From positions 39,741,599 through 39,805,598 of the forward strand of contig NC_089744.1 in the NCBI RefSeq assembly GCF_040412425.1: a stretch of DNA of 64,000 nucleotides. The letters run 5' to 3'. The notes beneath the pieces were generated by a model, which was given only the letters and a program-made list of their open reading frames with translations, was not told the DNA's origin and made no database searches. How positions within the stretch are numbered: the stretch's first letter is position 1; every line of letters begins with the position of its first letter. This stretch comes from Macrobrachium rosenbergii (lineage: Eukaryota > Arthropoda > Malacostraca > Decapoda > Palaemonidae). This document shows positions 35,568 through 48,344 of this stretch, piece by piece. Both the position numbers and the translations under genes were made by a program.

Positions 35568-35741
35568 GTGCAGTCCAAGGTTCCAAGTTTTTTTGATATC
35601 AGTGATGATGAGGATCATCTCATGGACCTACCATCAAGTGTTGAAACAGATCATATCTTGGATCTGCCCTCAAGAGTTATGAGTTCTTTTAGTAAAAACA
35701 GAAGTATTGGGTTTTCTTTTCAGAAGAAAAGTTCTAAACAG
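35568..35741 (+). CDS. Internal exon of an unrecognised host gene
   Basis: Flanked by TATTTCAG at the 5' side and GTAATT at the 3' side. It is 174 nt, an exact 58 codons in phase 0, with no stop. The peptide starts VQSKVPSFFDISDDEDHLMD and ends FSKNRSIGFSFQKKSSKQ. It is acidic, then Ser/Lys-rich, without a fold I recognise; it looks disordered and nuclear in character (inference). It joins in phase to the exon at 50268. Upstream exons were not found and may lie outside the window. Unlike everything around it, it shows no stop, frameshift or repeat copy. Confidence 0.6.
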
Positions 35742-36550
35742 GTAATTCTGTGATGAATGTAATATGGTACTCTACATAAGCTTTGAAATTCCCATCAGTT
35801 TTTGTTTTCCATGATTCTTCTCATGTTTTATCTATTTAAAGGACTGATCTTTTACTTTGTTTGATGTTATGACTGAGTTCCCTTTTCCTTTTCTTTCTAG
35901 GCTTCTCACTTGAATTAGCTTGTCTTTGTATAAAAAAATACAACATACAAACCTGTTAATTTACTTAAGCATCATGTTTGGAAATACAGTCTCCTTGCCA
36001 AGTGAAAATACTATACTTCCAGCCACATACAGTACGCTAAACTTCCTTGATACAAGGGCCTATAGGCCACAGAAGTGTCCTTGGTTTCTGTCATAGTCTA
36101 GTATTTCTGTGCATACTATTAGGAACTCCCAGAGAGACAGACTGTGTTTGGCATGGTAAAGCTGCACAATGACACATCTTGAAGATGGTAGTCCTGGTCG
36201 TCTGCTATAGGGAGCTAATGCCATTAATGCACCCCATGAAGTGCACTGTAGGCACTATTAAAAGTGTTTCTAGCATCCATTTGGCCCCTAGCTACGCACA
36301 CTTTTTACTTCACCTCATTTGTCCATTTACCATCTTGCTACCTGTAACTATGCCTTTGTAGTGCACCTTTGGGGGTTTTCCCAGCAACTAATTTAGAGCC
36401 TCATACTTTGCTTCATGTATTTAGATTCTATCACCCTCTTTTCATGGTCTTGATTATTGAGATGGGATATTGCTGCAGATATAATTCATATTTGATGCCA
36501 GTAGTGGTTCCAGCATTCACCTGATACTGTCTGGACATTAGTATAAGTTC
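35742..36550 (+). other. Intron sequence, no gene
   Basis: AT-rich and without credible coding frames, between the host exon and the left end of the second DIRS element. Confidence 0.5.
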
Positions 36551-36900
36551 TCTTTTTGGTAGCGTAGTCGCTTGTTTTGTCCTCAAGGAGTTACCTTCCA
36601 TGGTCTACCAGAGCTCCATGGTGACCAAACTAATATCAAATAATGCTCTTCTAGTTGGTCTTTTTGGCCAGGTATTGTGTCGTAATGATTAACATTATAA
36701 CACATGATGGAGTATGTAATGGACTCAAAGATAAGAGGGCACTTTCCCTTATCTTCAGCAAAGCTGAACCCAGTTTTTCCAGCGCCAAAAGAACCTGCAA
36801 GAAAGAGAAGTGACTATTGCGCATGCATATCCGCCCTCCTCTTTACAACCAGGCTGTTAAAGACCAAGGAGCCATTTACTCTTTTTGGTCTATAGCGAAC
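36551..36900 (+). repeat. Left terminal repeat of DIRS family 2
   Basis: TTTTTGGTAGCGTAGTCGCT onward through ACCAGAGCTCCATGGTGACC, ATAAGAGGGCACTTTCCCTT and AGGCTGTTAAAGACCAAGGA. The reverse complement occurs at 48345-48712 with about one mismatch per 15-20 bases by eye. Confidence 0.85.
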
Positions 36901-37010
36901 GGTTCATGTCGTTACCAGTGCTCCGAAAAAAAAATTCTACTTTTTTCTCCATTTTCATTATCGAGGATTGTGGAAACATCAAAAATAGCAAGATAGGTGC
37001 TTAATATTAA

Positions 37011-39203
37011 GTCTTTAACGCCGAAGCCCTATTTACAAAAATGTCTCCCGTATGCCGGCGCCGTTCAGTGAGTTAATTGTTTTAAATTGAAGCGGAAAAA
37101 AGTTTTTTCAAAAATCACAGCACGCTTAGTTTTTAAGATTAAGAGTTCATTTTTGGCTCATTTTTTTTTGTCATTGCCTGAAGTTTAGTATGCAACCATC
37201 AGAAATGAAAAAAATATCATTATCATATATAAATATTGGAATATATGACAGCAAAAAAAAAAAAAAAACATATAATTGTATACAAATCGCGCTGTAAGCA
37301 AAACGGTTAAAGCTAATGAGTTAATTTTTTTTAGTTGTATTGTACACTAAATTGCAATGATTTTGGTATATAACAAATTTTAAAACGATCAAAGCAACAC
37401 AGAGAAAATATTATCACAAAATGATGCATGAATTAGTAACTTTTCGGACGTAAAAAATGTTTTTTAAAAATTCACCATAAATCGAAATATTGTGCTAGAG
37501 ACTTCCCGTTTGTTGAAAAATGAAACTAATTGATTGAATATTACTAGACTGTAAGTGTTTTAGCTTACAATTGCAGTTTTCGACCATTTTCGGTCGAGTT
37601 AAAGTTGACTGAAAAGTCAATTTTTTCTATTTATCGTGATTTATATGGAAATATTTCAAAACTGGTAAAAGCTACAACCATGAGTTATTTTTTTTGTATT
37701 GTACAACATGAAATTGCGCACATTTTCATATATAAAACTCTATGTAACGACTAATATAAAGTGGTGCAAATATTACGACAACGAGACAGAATTTCTGAGA
37801 TGTTCGGCGAGTTGCAGCGAGACGTAAGGAAAATGTTTTTTCAAAAATTCACCATAAATCGAAATATTGTGCTAGAGACTTCCAATTTCTTGCAAAATGA
37901 AGGTAAATGATTGAATATTACTAGAATGTAAGAGTTTTAGCTTACAATTGCGTTTTTACCATTTCGGTGATTAGTTAAAGTTGACCGAAGGTTGAAATTT
38001 TGGCAGTTATCGTGATTTATGTGAAAATATTTCAAAACTGATAAATGCTACAACCATGAGCTATTTTCTGTTGTATTCTACATGAAATTGCGCACATTTT
38101 CATATATAAAAGTTTATGTAATGACTAATGTAAAACGATGCAAACATTACGACAGCATGATGAAAGAATTTCTGAGATGTTGGCCGAGCGGCGCATACGT
38201 AAGGAAAAAATTTTTTTTTCCAGAAATTCACCATAAATCGAAATATTGTGCTAAAGACTTCCAGTTTGTTGCAAAATGAAGGTACATGATTGAATATTAC
38301 TAGAATGTAAGAGTTTTAGCTTATAATTGCAGTTTTTGACCATTTCGGTCGAGTTAAAGTTGACCGAAGCTTGAAATTTTGGCAGTTATTGTGATTTATA
38401 TGAAAATATTTCAAAACTGATAAAAGCTATAACCATGAGTTATTTTCTGTTGTATTCTACATGAAATTGTGCACATTTCCATATATAAAACTTTATGTAA
38501 CGACTAAGATAAAACAGTGCAAACATTACGACAACGTGTGAAAGAATTTCTGGCGCTTTTGACGTAAGGAAAAGTTTTTCAAAAATTCACCATAAATCGA
38601 AATATTGTGCTAGAGACTTCCAATTGGTTGCAAAATGAAGGTAAATGATTGAATATTACTAGAATGTAAGAGTTTTAGCTTAAAATTTTGTTTTTTGACC
38701 ATTTCGGTCGAGTCAAAGTTGACCGAAGGTTGAAATTTTGGCAGTTATCGTGATTTATATGAAAATATTTGCAAACTGATAAAAGCTACAACCATGGGTT
38801 GTGTTTTGCTGTATTGTACATGAAATTGCGCACATTTTCATATATAAAACTTTATGTAACGGCTAATATAGAACAGTGCAAAAATTACGACAAAATGACG
38901 AAAGAATTTATGAAATTTTTAGGCTGAGTTACGCCCGTGTGTAAGAAAAAGTTTTTATCAAAAATTCACCATATATCGAAATATTGTGCTAGAGACTTCC
39001 AATTTGTTGCAAAATGAAGGTACATGATTGAATATTACTAGAATGTAAGAGTTTTAGCTTACAATTGCGTTTTTCTACCATTTCGGTCGAGTCAAAGTTG
39101 ACCGAAGGTTGAAATTTTTGTAGTGGTTTACGTACGTCCACTCGGCACCCAACAGACAATTTTAGTCGATGTATGATACGTCCAATAGGCGTTTAAGGGT
39201 TAA
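37011..39203 (+). mobile_element. TTAA-flanked element with tandem cassettes, copy 1
   Basis: Ends with GGCGTTTAAGGGTTAA and starts with a degenerate TTTAACGCCGAAGCCCTATT, an inverted-repeat pair with TTAA at the tips, as in piggyBac-type elements. The interior holds five cassettes of about 378 bp; the TTCACCATAAATCGAAATAT word starts at 37471, 37848, 38227, 38586 and 38965. No transposase. It is about 360 bp, one cassette, longer than copy 2. Confidence 0.75.
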
Positions 39204-39429
39204 GTTATACAAAAATTTGTAGTTTTAAACTTTTGAAACAATTTCATCAGTAAGAGCTGGAACCCAGCTCGTTGATTGCTAGCCTACCTAGTTTCGTAAA
39301 GCGTTGATTGCTACCTAGTTTCATGAGGCGAAAATTGTTTTAAATTCTAACTAAATGTTTTAACCAAAAGAAATGTTCCGCAACTTATAATAAATATAGA
39401 AAATCCTTTCAGGTTATACGATGTCTACA
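39204..39429. other. Short spacer, nothing recognised
   Basis: Between element copy 1 and the LINE. Contains a GTTGATTGCTA direct repeat at about 39270 and 39302. Confidence 0.4.
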
Positions 39430-41140
39430 ATAATCTAGGCAGTAAGTGAGAATTAAAAGTAACTTGTATATGGATGCTTTTTCCATATATTATTCAGCAT
39501 CTCTCATAAAACATGCAGGGCGAATCATTAATAAAACTATAATAAAAATAGATGAATGGGCCTCATCTGTAGGTTTTAAATTTTCTATACAAAAAACTCG
39601 AGCAGTAATGTTTTCTAAAAATAAAAAGTGGAAAAAAGGTGAAGAAATTTATTTCAAAATCAGAAATCATTCCATACCAATTGGCCAAACAGAAAATTTT
39701 TGGGAGTAGTATTTGATAGTCATTTGAAGTGAAAAGCCCATATAACTTACATGAAATCAAAATGTAAAAGACCATTAAACCTAATTAAAAAAACATCGAA
39801 CACTACTTGGGGAGCTGATAGAAATATTCGTACTGTACTGTATAAAGCAACAGTACTGTCTATCATTGATTATAGAAGCGAAATATATGGCTCTGCATCA
39901 GACTCAACTCTGAAAACGTTAGACACAGTTCATAATGAAGGCCTTAGAATATGTCCAGGAGCTTTTCAGTCATCACCAAAGTCATCTTTACAAGTTGAAT
40001 GTGGTGAACTACCTCTCTCTCTCTCCATAGAGAGCTAGTAACATAAAGAGTGCTTTGAGAATTCAGACAAATGATTCTCCAACCAAAAATTTATTTGGAT
40101 TAAGAGATGTGTGTTTAAACAATCATCCACCTCCTTTCCCAATTATAGCTAGAAGATTGGTTGAGTCGCTAAATATAAATATACAGTTACCTTTAGTAGT
40201 AAAATTACCTCCTCCTTGGCTAATGAATAAAATGAGAATTTGTACACTCTTAAAATATTTATCAAAAAGTTATTCATATACACCAGAACACCATAGACAA
40301 CATACAGTAGAACATATAATCCAAAAAGGTCCGCATTATGCAATATACACCGATGGATGTAAGTCACAGTAAGGAGTGGGATAATGTGCAGTATCCCAAG
40401 ACAAAACGTATCAGTTCTCTCTACCAGGTAATGCCTCAGTATTATAGCTAAGTTATGTGCAATAGCATCAGCCATAGAAATAATTAAAGAAACCTCATTG
40501 AATAATTTTGTGATTTATAGCGACTCCAGAAGCACTGTAGAAGCCATTCAAAGCTATAATAAAAAAAATAATATTGTACAACAAATTAAGTTTTCACTCC
40601 ATAAATTATATGATAATGGAAAAAATATTGAAATATGTTGGCAGGGATTAAAGGAAATGAAGAGGCTGATAAAGCAGCTAAAGAAGCAGTCTACATGACA
40701 AGAGCAAATGTAAACATCCCTATTAGTGACTATATAAAATATATAAAAACAATCATTGTAAGTAAATGGAAAAATATATGGAACGAAGAACCTGAAAGTA
40801 ATAAATTAAAACAGATAAAATCCAGTGTTGGAAAATGGAGTTCATATGAGAGAGAGACATACACACAAGTAATTCTGACGTGTCTGAATAGGCCATACTC
40901 GTTTGACACATGGACACTTGATGAACAGTCCATGTGGCCCTCCTCCTGAATGCCCAGGTTGCAAAGTGTTGATAACAGTTAAGCATGTACTGTGTGAATG
41001 TCCAAAATATAACCTGCAGAGATTATCAAATTTTGGAAATAGGCCAATAAAAGAAATTTTGTCTGAATCTTCAACATTTTCAGTAATACCCATTTTAATG
41101 TTAATGAGGAGCTGTGATTTAATTGATAAAATATAAAAAG
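39430..41140 (+). pseudogene. 5'-truncated I-type LINE: RT end, RNase H, C-x2-C tail
   Basis: The RT part reads LYMDAFSIYYSASLIKHAGR: the family's Y-x-DD box is Y-M-D-A here, so a catalytic Asp is lost. Next KTRAVMFSKNKKW, then YGSASDSTLKTLDTVHNEGL and SSPKSSLQVECGELPLSL (39890-40030). RNase H follows: HYAIYTDGCKSQ (about 40330), NNFVIYSDSRSTVEAIQSY (about 40500) and GIKGNEEADKAAKEAV (about 40640). It ends with a Cys-rich piece CPGCKVLITVKHVLCECPK (about 40960). RT followed by RNase H indicates the I superfamily. Several stops and frame shifts. Confidence 0.87.
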
Positions 41141-41194
41141 TAAATAATAGAAATACGAATACCCTTAGACGTCCCATGAATTTTAAAATTTTAC

Positions 41195-43028
41195 TTAACC
41201 CTTAAACGTCGAGCCTCTATTTACAAAAGTGTCTGCCGTATGCTGGCGGCGTTCGGGAGTTAGTGCCGAAGCGGAAAAAAAGTTTTTTTCAAAAAATCAT
41301 AGCACGCTTAGTTTTTAAGATTAAGAGTTAATTTTTGGCTCCTTTTTTTGTCATTGCCTGAAGTTTAGTATGCAATCATCAGAAAAGAAAAAAAATATCA
41401 TTATCATATATCAATATTGAAATATATGACAGCGCAAAAAAAATTTCATATATAATTGTATAGAAATCGCGCTGTGAGCAAAACGGTTAAAGCTAATGAG
41501 TTATTTTTTTCTTTGTATTGTACACTAAATTGCGATGATTTTGGTATATAACAAATTGTAAAACGGTAAAAGCAACACAGAGAAAATATTATCACAAAAT
41601 GATGCATGAATTCGTAACGTGCGGACGTAAAAACAAGTTTTTTTAAAAATTCACCATAAATCGAAATATTGTGCTAGAGACTTTTCCCGTTTCTTGCAAA
41701 ATGAAGGTAATTGATTGAATATTACTAGACTGTAAGTGTTTTAGCTTACAATTGCAGTTTTCTACCATTTCGGTCGAGTTAAAGTTGACCGAAGGTCAAA
41801 TTTTTTCTATTTATCATGATTTATATGAAAATATTTCAAAACTGATAAAAGCTACAACCATGAGTTATTTTTTATTGTATTCTACATGAAATTGTGCACA
41901 TTTTCATATATAAAACTTATGTAACGGCTATTAGAAAACAATGCAAACATTACGACAAAGTGATTTGAAAGAATTTCTGAGATTTTGAATGAGCCCCAGT
42001 TACCGTCTTGGACGTAAGGAAAAAGTTTTTTTTAAAAATTCACCATAAATCGAAATATTGTGCTAGAGACTTCCAATTTCTTGCAAAATGAAGGTAAATG
42101 ATTGAATATTACTAGAATGTAAGAGTTTTAGCTTACAATTGCGTTTTTCGACCATTTCAGTCGAGTTAAAGTTGACCGAAGGTTGAAATTTTGGCATGTG
42201 ATTTATATGAAAATATTTCAAAACTGATGAAAGGTACAACCATGAGTTATTTTCTGTTGTATTCTACATGAAATTGCGCACATTTTCATATATAAAACTT
42301 TATGTAACGACTAATATGAAACGGTGCAAACAGACAACAAAGTGACGAAAGAATTTCTGAGATGTCCGCCGAGTTACCGCGCGGACGTAAGGAAAAGTTT
42401 TGAAAAGTTCACCATAAATCAAAATATTGTACTAGAGACTGCCAATTTGTTGCAAAATGAAGGTAAATGATTGAATATTACTAGAATGTAAGAGTTTTAG
42501 CTTACAATTGCATTTTTCGACCATTTCGGTCGAGTCAAAGTTGACCGAAGGTTGAAATTTTGTCACTTATCGTGATTTATATGAAAATATTTGAAAACTG
42601 ATATAAGCTACAACCATCGGTTGTTTTTTGTTGTATTTTACATGAAATTGCACACATTTTCATATATAAAACTTTATGTAACGGCTAACAAAAACGGTGC
42701 AAAAATTACGACAAAATGACGAAAGAATTTCTGAGATTTTCGGCCGAATTACCGCACGGACGTAAGGAAAAAGTTTTTTTCAAAAATTCACCATAAATCG
42801 AAATATTGTGCTAGAGACTTCCAGTTTGTTGCAAAATGAAGGTAAATGATTGAATATTACTAGAATGTAAGAGTTTTAGCTTACAATTGCATTTTTCTAC
42901 CATTTCGGTCGAGTCAGTGTTGACCGAAGGTTGAAATTTTTTGTAGTCGACGTATGGTACATCCACTCGTCACCTGACAGACAATTTTAGTCGACTTATG
43001 ATACGTCCATTCGGGGTTTAAGGGTTAA
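41195..43028 (+). mobile_element. TTAA-flanked element with tandem cassettes, copy 2
   Basis: Starts TTAACCCTTAAACGTCGAG and ends GGGGTTTAAGGGTTAA: clean inverted tips with TTAA. Four cassettes; TTCACCATAAAT words at 41650, 42039, 42408 and 42787. Each cassette also carries TTTTAGCTTACAATTGC, CATTTCGGTCGAGT and TGAAATTGCGCACATTTTCA. 1,834 bp. Confidence 0.82.
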
Positions 43029-43729
43029 TTTATTTTGAATTTTAATATACCTTTTTAGTGAGTATATATAGAAACATGAGTATAAATCCGTAACAAGGTT
43101 AGCCACCGGCTGCCGAACTGGTTTTTTTATTGTGAGCGAGCAGCTAAAGTACAGCACTATCCTGTACACACTTTTGTCCCCTTATGTTTGGCAAAAGGTT
43201 CAAAAATCCATGCAAAACAAAGGGAAAAAGTTCTCATCACATCATAAGACCTCGTCATAAAAGGAGGCAAGGCAACCAGTGGAGGTCTGTAATGTAGTGT
43301 AATTGTTTTTGTTTTATAATATTTTTGGAAATTTTACAGATATGTTATAATAATAATTTTAGAGCATTATTAGGATAAATATTTTAGGTTGTTTTCACAA
43401 AAACATGCTTTAATTGCCGTATGAAAAACATTTTCATTGTGTTCATTAACACTTTACAATCTTACATTAGCTAAATGACAAAACATACTATAATGATTTT
43501 TGCATATTAGGCGAATAAATTTCCTTTAAAATGAGTGTATGATTCATGAAATCGTTTATGGCTGGTTTTTTTTTCTTTTTAAGCGTTTTTCATAGTTTTA
43601 TTCGTTTTTATCATTTTTTAAAAACATTGCATCACTTGGCACCTTATTACATTGCGCCACTCAAATGTATTATTGTGTGAGTGAGTATGTTCCAGTATGA
43701 GAGTGTGTGCCTCTCTGCAGCTTTTAATT
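43029..43729. other. No gene seen
   Basis: AT-rich sequence between the TTAA element and the SINE, without coding frames or recognised repeats. Confidence 0.4.
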
Positions 43730-43875
43730 TCATTTTCTTTCATTCATCACTACCAAGTGACCTATTTGGTCCCAGTGCTGGGCTTCTAGCCTAGACCTGT
43801 CATTTCATCCAAATCCTTCAGGTCAGCCCTATGAGAGCTGATAGTCAGCTCAGTGGTCTGGTTAAACTTTTTTAA
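43730..43875 (+). mobile_element. SINE-like repeat, shared tail
   Basis: Its 3' part GAGAGCTGATAGTCAGCTCA then GTGGTCTGGTTAAAC matches, on the opposite strand, the block at 63845-63900. It is followed by a T/A-rich TTTTTTAATAATAATAG stretch. The 5' part, with GTCCCAGTGCTGGGCTTCTA, is different from the other copy. Confidence 0.6.
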
Positions 43876-44054
43876 TAATAATAGTAAGTGAGAATAATTT
43901 AGACTAGATTAATAGTGACTGTTTGTCTGTAGACTATGTCCTTGGATTATGTATCTTTAAGTGGCCTACCTTAGTACGAGGACCCTAGGATCAGATAATA
44001 ACAATATCTGGGCAAAATAAATTGATAACCTAGCAGTAAGGGTACATATTAGCA

Positions 44055-44360
44055 CAGGCAGTCCCTGATTTTAATGGTGGGCTCAGTTAATGGCAATCCG
44101 GTTTTATGACGCTTGTCTAGTGACGAAAATTGGCAATTTTTGGCGCCGAAAATTGCCGGTTTCCATTTATTGGTATCGATAATTGGGTATTGGTGCCAAT
44201 ACATACCTAACAGAGGCGCTGATAACCAAAAATTGGCGCTTTTCGGTGCCAATAAGCTCTAAAAATCGTCGAAAACTGCCGATTTTCGGTTAGTGACGAT
44301 TTTCAGTCAACATCACACCCTCAGAACAGAACCCCTGCCGATAACTGGGGTCTGCCTGTA
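44055..44360. mobile_element. Tigger-type MITE
   Basis: Tips ACAGGCAGTCCCTGATTTT and GGGGTCTGCCTGT are inverted repeats. The interior has repeated GGCGCCGAAAATTG and AATTGGCGCTTTTCGG words that can pair. No coding capacity. Confidence 0.7.
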
Positions 44361-44479
44361 TAAATTTTTACATAAGCTACTTACCCAGTAATTACATAGC
44401 TATTATAATCAACCAATATGTCAAGGTGGATGACAGAAGGTCTCATCAGAATGCTTCGTATTTGAATCCAAAAGTTGAG

Positions 44480-44900
44480 GACATTTTCCCTTGTAGACAA
44501 AGGGAAAGTCTCATCAGCTTATAGTAAAGCCGGATTAAGGTCTGTACTGGATGGTGCGAGACCAATCCCTCCACCAACACTTTTGTTTCTTTCTTTTTTC
44601 CTTGTCCTTATTATAAATGGTTTACATCTGACTTTAGATCCATTGAACATTGGTTTTCCAAATTCTTCTTCCGTATCTCTCCCTTCCTTGATGATTTGTA
44701 CTATAGTCCTTCTTGGAATATTGGTAGCTTCACGTGCTTGATCGTAAACTCTCGTCACATCGGTCAAGGGCCCATTGTTTATCTTTTCTTTCGCAAAGTA
44801 ATTGCGAACGTCGTATGCGACTAATCTGGCAGAAGCAGGGAGAACATGTCACTTAGTTTTTTCTGCTTTTTCCATGGCTGAAGCAGAAAGAACACGTCTG
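44480..44900 (-). pseudogene. N-terminal piece of a DDE-type transposase-like protein
   Basis: On the minus strand: ASARLVAYDVRNYFAKEKIN, then GPLTDVTRVYDQAREATNIP and RRTIVQIIKEGRDTEEEFG, a helix-turn-helix-like region that I recognise from uncharacterised arthropod proteins with a DDE_3-type C-terminus. Only the N-terminal third is present. A TGA stop precedes the LVAYDV part (about 44850). Confidence 0.55.
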
Positions 44901-45285
44901 GGCGTACTTTCTTTACAGGGTGAGTTGAGTGAATGACAATGTATATGCAAAATGCTGTTATATATACAGTATAGACGAAGATGAAAGACCAAACGAGTTT
45001 TATGGCTTTATAATGACACGAGTTAAATCCTAATCATACAAGTTGGAATTTCAATCCTTTAAAAGACGTGACCCCAATACTCGATAAAGTTTTTCAGTAC
45101 GATCAACTTGGCATATAAGGAGTTTGGAGGCAGTTTTATCTTTGATACGAAGTGCAATTAAAAGATTATAAAAGGTTATCTCTTATCAAATCTCTACATC
45201 TGGATGCTTGTAAAGGGTCAACCATACCTTTCCTATGTGTTTCTTTGATAGGCTCTATCGTTTTAGATGTTAAAAAAGAATTGTG

Positions 45286-45491
<206 letters not shown>

Positions 45492-45565
45492 TGTATAAGG
45501 TATATACAGTATGTATGTATATATATACATATATAATATGTATGTATATATATATATATATATAT

Positions 45566-45882
45566 ACAGGCAGTCCCTAGTTTAGCGGTTCCGGCTTCTA
45601 AAAGCGTTCGAGGGTTACGACCCTTTTTCAAATATATTCATCGAAATTATTCCCGGCTTACATGTTCGGGTTACGACGCGTACGCCGATCCAGCGGAAGA
45701 AATTTGGCCCCAAAACGGCAGAATAATCATAATTTGAAGGTTTTTTTGATGTAAACTCAATAATAATGCAGTTTACGTCGTTTTCAATGCACCCAGAGCA
45801 TTAAAAGTAAAGGTTTTTCTTATGATTTTTGACGATTTTCGCCGATTATATATGGAACGGAAATTAAAAATGGGATGCCTGT

Positions 45883-45888
<6 letters not shown>
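45566..45888. mobile_element. Probable MITE with CAGGCAGTCCC tip
   Basis: Begins ACAGGCAGTCCCTAGTTTAG, the same tip as the element at 44055, and ends GGGATGCCTGTTGTA. Flanked on both sides by TA microsatellite. No coding capacity. Confidence 0.6.
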
Positions 45889-45922
<34 letters not shown>

Positions 45923-45944
45923 ATATATATATATGTATGTATAT

Positions 45945-46036
<92 letters not shown>
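45881..46036. repeat. (TA)n microsatellite
   Basis: About 150 bp TA-rich run. Confidence 0.97.
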
Positions 46037-46038
<2 letters not shown>

Positions 46039-46239
46039 TTGCACACTAATAAATGTTATGAGCACACAAACACACACATGCAAAGGCTACTACGATATCA
46101 CATTTAGAAGAAATAAAAACAAAGAAAATCCGGGATTAATTCGGAGGAGCGGACACTCCACCTGAGTGCTTAATCTGTCGTTACTGCTGAGGTGTTAGGT
46201 TCAAGTACAGCGGTTTCCGCATAGGTGACAAGACACTCA

Positions 46240-47880
46240 GATGCCTCGTTGACAGGTTGGGAGGGCATTGGGAGGATCGTCAGGTGTTAGGGAGGTGATC
46301 AGCTACTCTGAGGAATTCTTATATCAATTTCCTGGAGCTGGTGGCTGTCTTTTTGTTTCTCAAAAAACTCAAACCTCCAGAAGAGAGAGACAACATAACT
46401 ACAATATTCTACATCAAGAGGTTGGGATCATGTTCACTTCCTCTCAGTGTGGTAATGCCAGCCGTCCTTCGGATGGTGCAAGCAAGGAAGTGGCACATGT
46501 CTGCAGTTCACCTCACAGGGGGTCTCATTGTAATAGCAGACTCTCTACCAAGGAAAACGACAGCCTCAACAGAGTGGATGTTGGACAACCACTCTTTTTA
46601 AACAATAACCAGCATGCTTCCACAACTGGAAGTGGACCTGTTCGCCAGGTACTAAAATCACAAACTTCTAATATGGGTCTCCAAACCTGGACAGTCAAGC
46701 AACAGCAAGAGATGCCTTCCTAAAGACTGGAACAAGGGGAGGACAATGTCTTTCTCCTCCATTGTCCCAGATTTCGAAGGTTTTGAGCAAACTTCTACCC
46801 TTCAAAGGAACAGTTTACTTAATAGCCCCAAATTGGCCAAACAGGCATTGGTTCCTATTACTTCGGCAGTGGACGAAAAAATAATTTCCACTATTGTCCG
46901 CTGTTCTATCCCAGACAGTAGGAGGGGGAAAAATCGTTTACCCATCCTCCTTTCTGAGCCGAGATCTTCACATATGGATTTAAAAAAAAAATATATCTTG
47001 TGAAAATTACTAGGTGCCTAGTGCAAAAATTACGGACATCACCTATCCGGCAATACCAGTCCATATGGCAGATATGGTTAGATTATATCCGTACTGAGAG
47101 CCCAGTTGAGATTTCTATAGAAACACTTTATTTTTCTTATATACCCTTTTGAAGACATATGCCTTGCGATTACAACGGTCACGGCATACAAGGCTGCATT
47201 AACGGAACCCTTGCTTTATGGATTCGGGATTGACTCCATTACAGAAGTTGTCACTTCCCTTCTGCAGTTTTTTGCTCTACAAAGACCCACTCCTGAAAGG
47301 CTTCCAATTACTTGGTCCCTGAACAAAGTGCTTAGACTTCTATCAACCTGTCAATTCAGTGGACCCAATACAACCACAACGCACATGCTACGAAAGGCAA
47401 TCTTCTTGATTGCATTAGCATCAGGAGCTCGCATTAATAAACTGGGCTCTCTTAGATGGGGACAATGCATCAGGCAAACAGCTGACCATCAATTATTATT
47501 GTCCCTTTAAAAAGGAAATCTATTCTTATAAGAAAACTCAATTTAGCAGACAAGACATTATGCCCGGTTCAGGCAATTAAGGTTTACCTAGAAGTCACGG
47601 GAAATATCCCAGAGGGTCCTATTTTCCTACACCCTAGCACAAACTAACCACTCTCCCTACAAGAGCTGAGAATGATTGTAGTGTTTCTCATTAAAAAGGC
47701 AAATCCACACTTTTTTGAGTCACATGATGTTAGGAAAGTAAGTACGTTGTTGGCCTTCTTCAGAAATGTCTCTTTCGAAGAAGCCTCCGAATGTACAGGG
47801 TGGTCATCAGTTAAATTATTGCCACATGCTCGAACAGATTCGACTGCACTGTGTATCAGTAGGTGGCATGGTTAGTCTTA
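46240..47880 (+). pseudogene. DIRS family 2 RNase H, methylase-like and recombinase remnant
   Basis: RNase H end: LELVAVFLFLKKLKPPEERD (about 46335) and HMSAVHLTGGLIVIADSLPR (about 46494-46555). Methylase-like region: LEVDLFARY (about 46625), then WNKGRTMSFSSIVPDFEG (about 46730) and PFKGTVYLIAPNWPN in a shifted frame (about 46800-46845). Recombinase: LRKAIFLIALASGARINKLG with the first Arg (about 47389-47448), an SHDVRKVSTLLAF box (about 47720) and a CTGW box (about 47795). The Tyr nucleophile region could not be read. Multiple frameshifts; clearly more diverged than A, B and C. Confidence 0.8.
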
Positions 47881-48184
47881 ACCCCTAGGTGCTATGGCAG
47901 AAAACCAGGGGTCTTGTTGACGGTGAGTGTGCTAACTATCGCTGGGAGAAGGGTGACAGTACTGCAACCAAACCCAGCATGCTTAGGTAAGCCACTGTAG
48001 AACTACATACTAAAACCTAAGTTCATGTCTAGTTGCTTGTTCCTTGGTACCAAAACTTGAAGGGTATTTGGAATAAAGAATGGGACTTGAAATCTGTGGC
48101 TTGACCTCGGACCAGAAATGTTTTTTCCTTTGGGGTGTTGGAATTAAAAATTGAGAGCTTAAGCCTTTTTCGTTACCTGTCAGT

Positions 48185-48290
48185 TTCTTTTGTAAAGCGC
48201 CTTTGAGGACGAAACAAGCGACTACGCTATCAAAAAACAGGTTTTGACTTAGTAAAAACCTATTTTTGGTAGTCGCTGTTGAGTCCTCAA
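48185..48290. repeat. Internal complementary region of DIRS family 2
   Basis: The first half GAGGACGAAACAAGCGACTA is the complement of the left tip (TAGTCGCTTGTTTTGTCCTC). The second half, CAGGTTTTGACTTAG, ACCTATTTTTGGTAGT then GAGTCCTCAA, is the complement of the right tip at 48655-48712. Arranged exactly as in A, B and C. Confidence 0.85.
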
Positions 48291-48344
48291 AACCCTCCCA
48301 CTTCCCTGACGAAAAGGCGTGGGATTTGGGCAAAGGATCATCCT

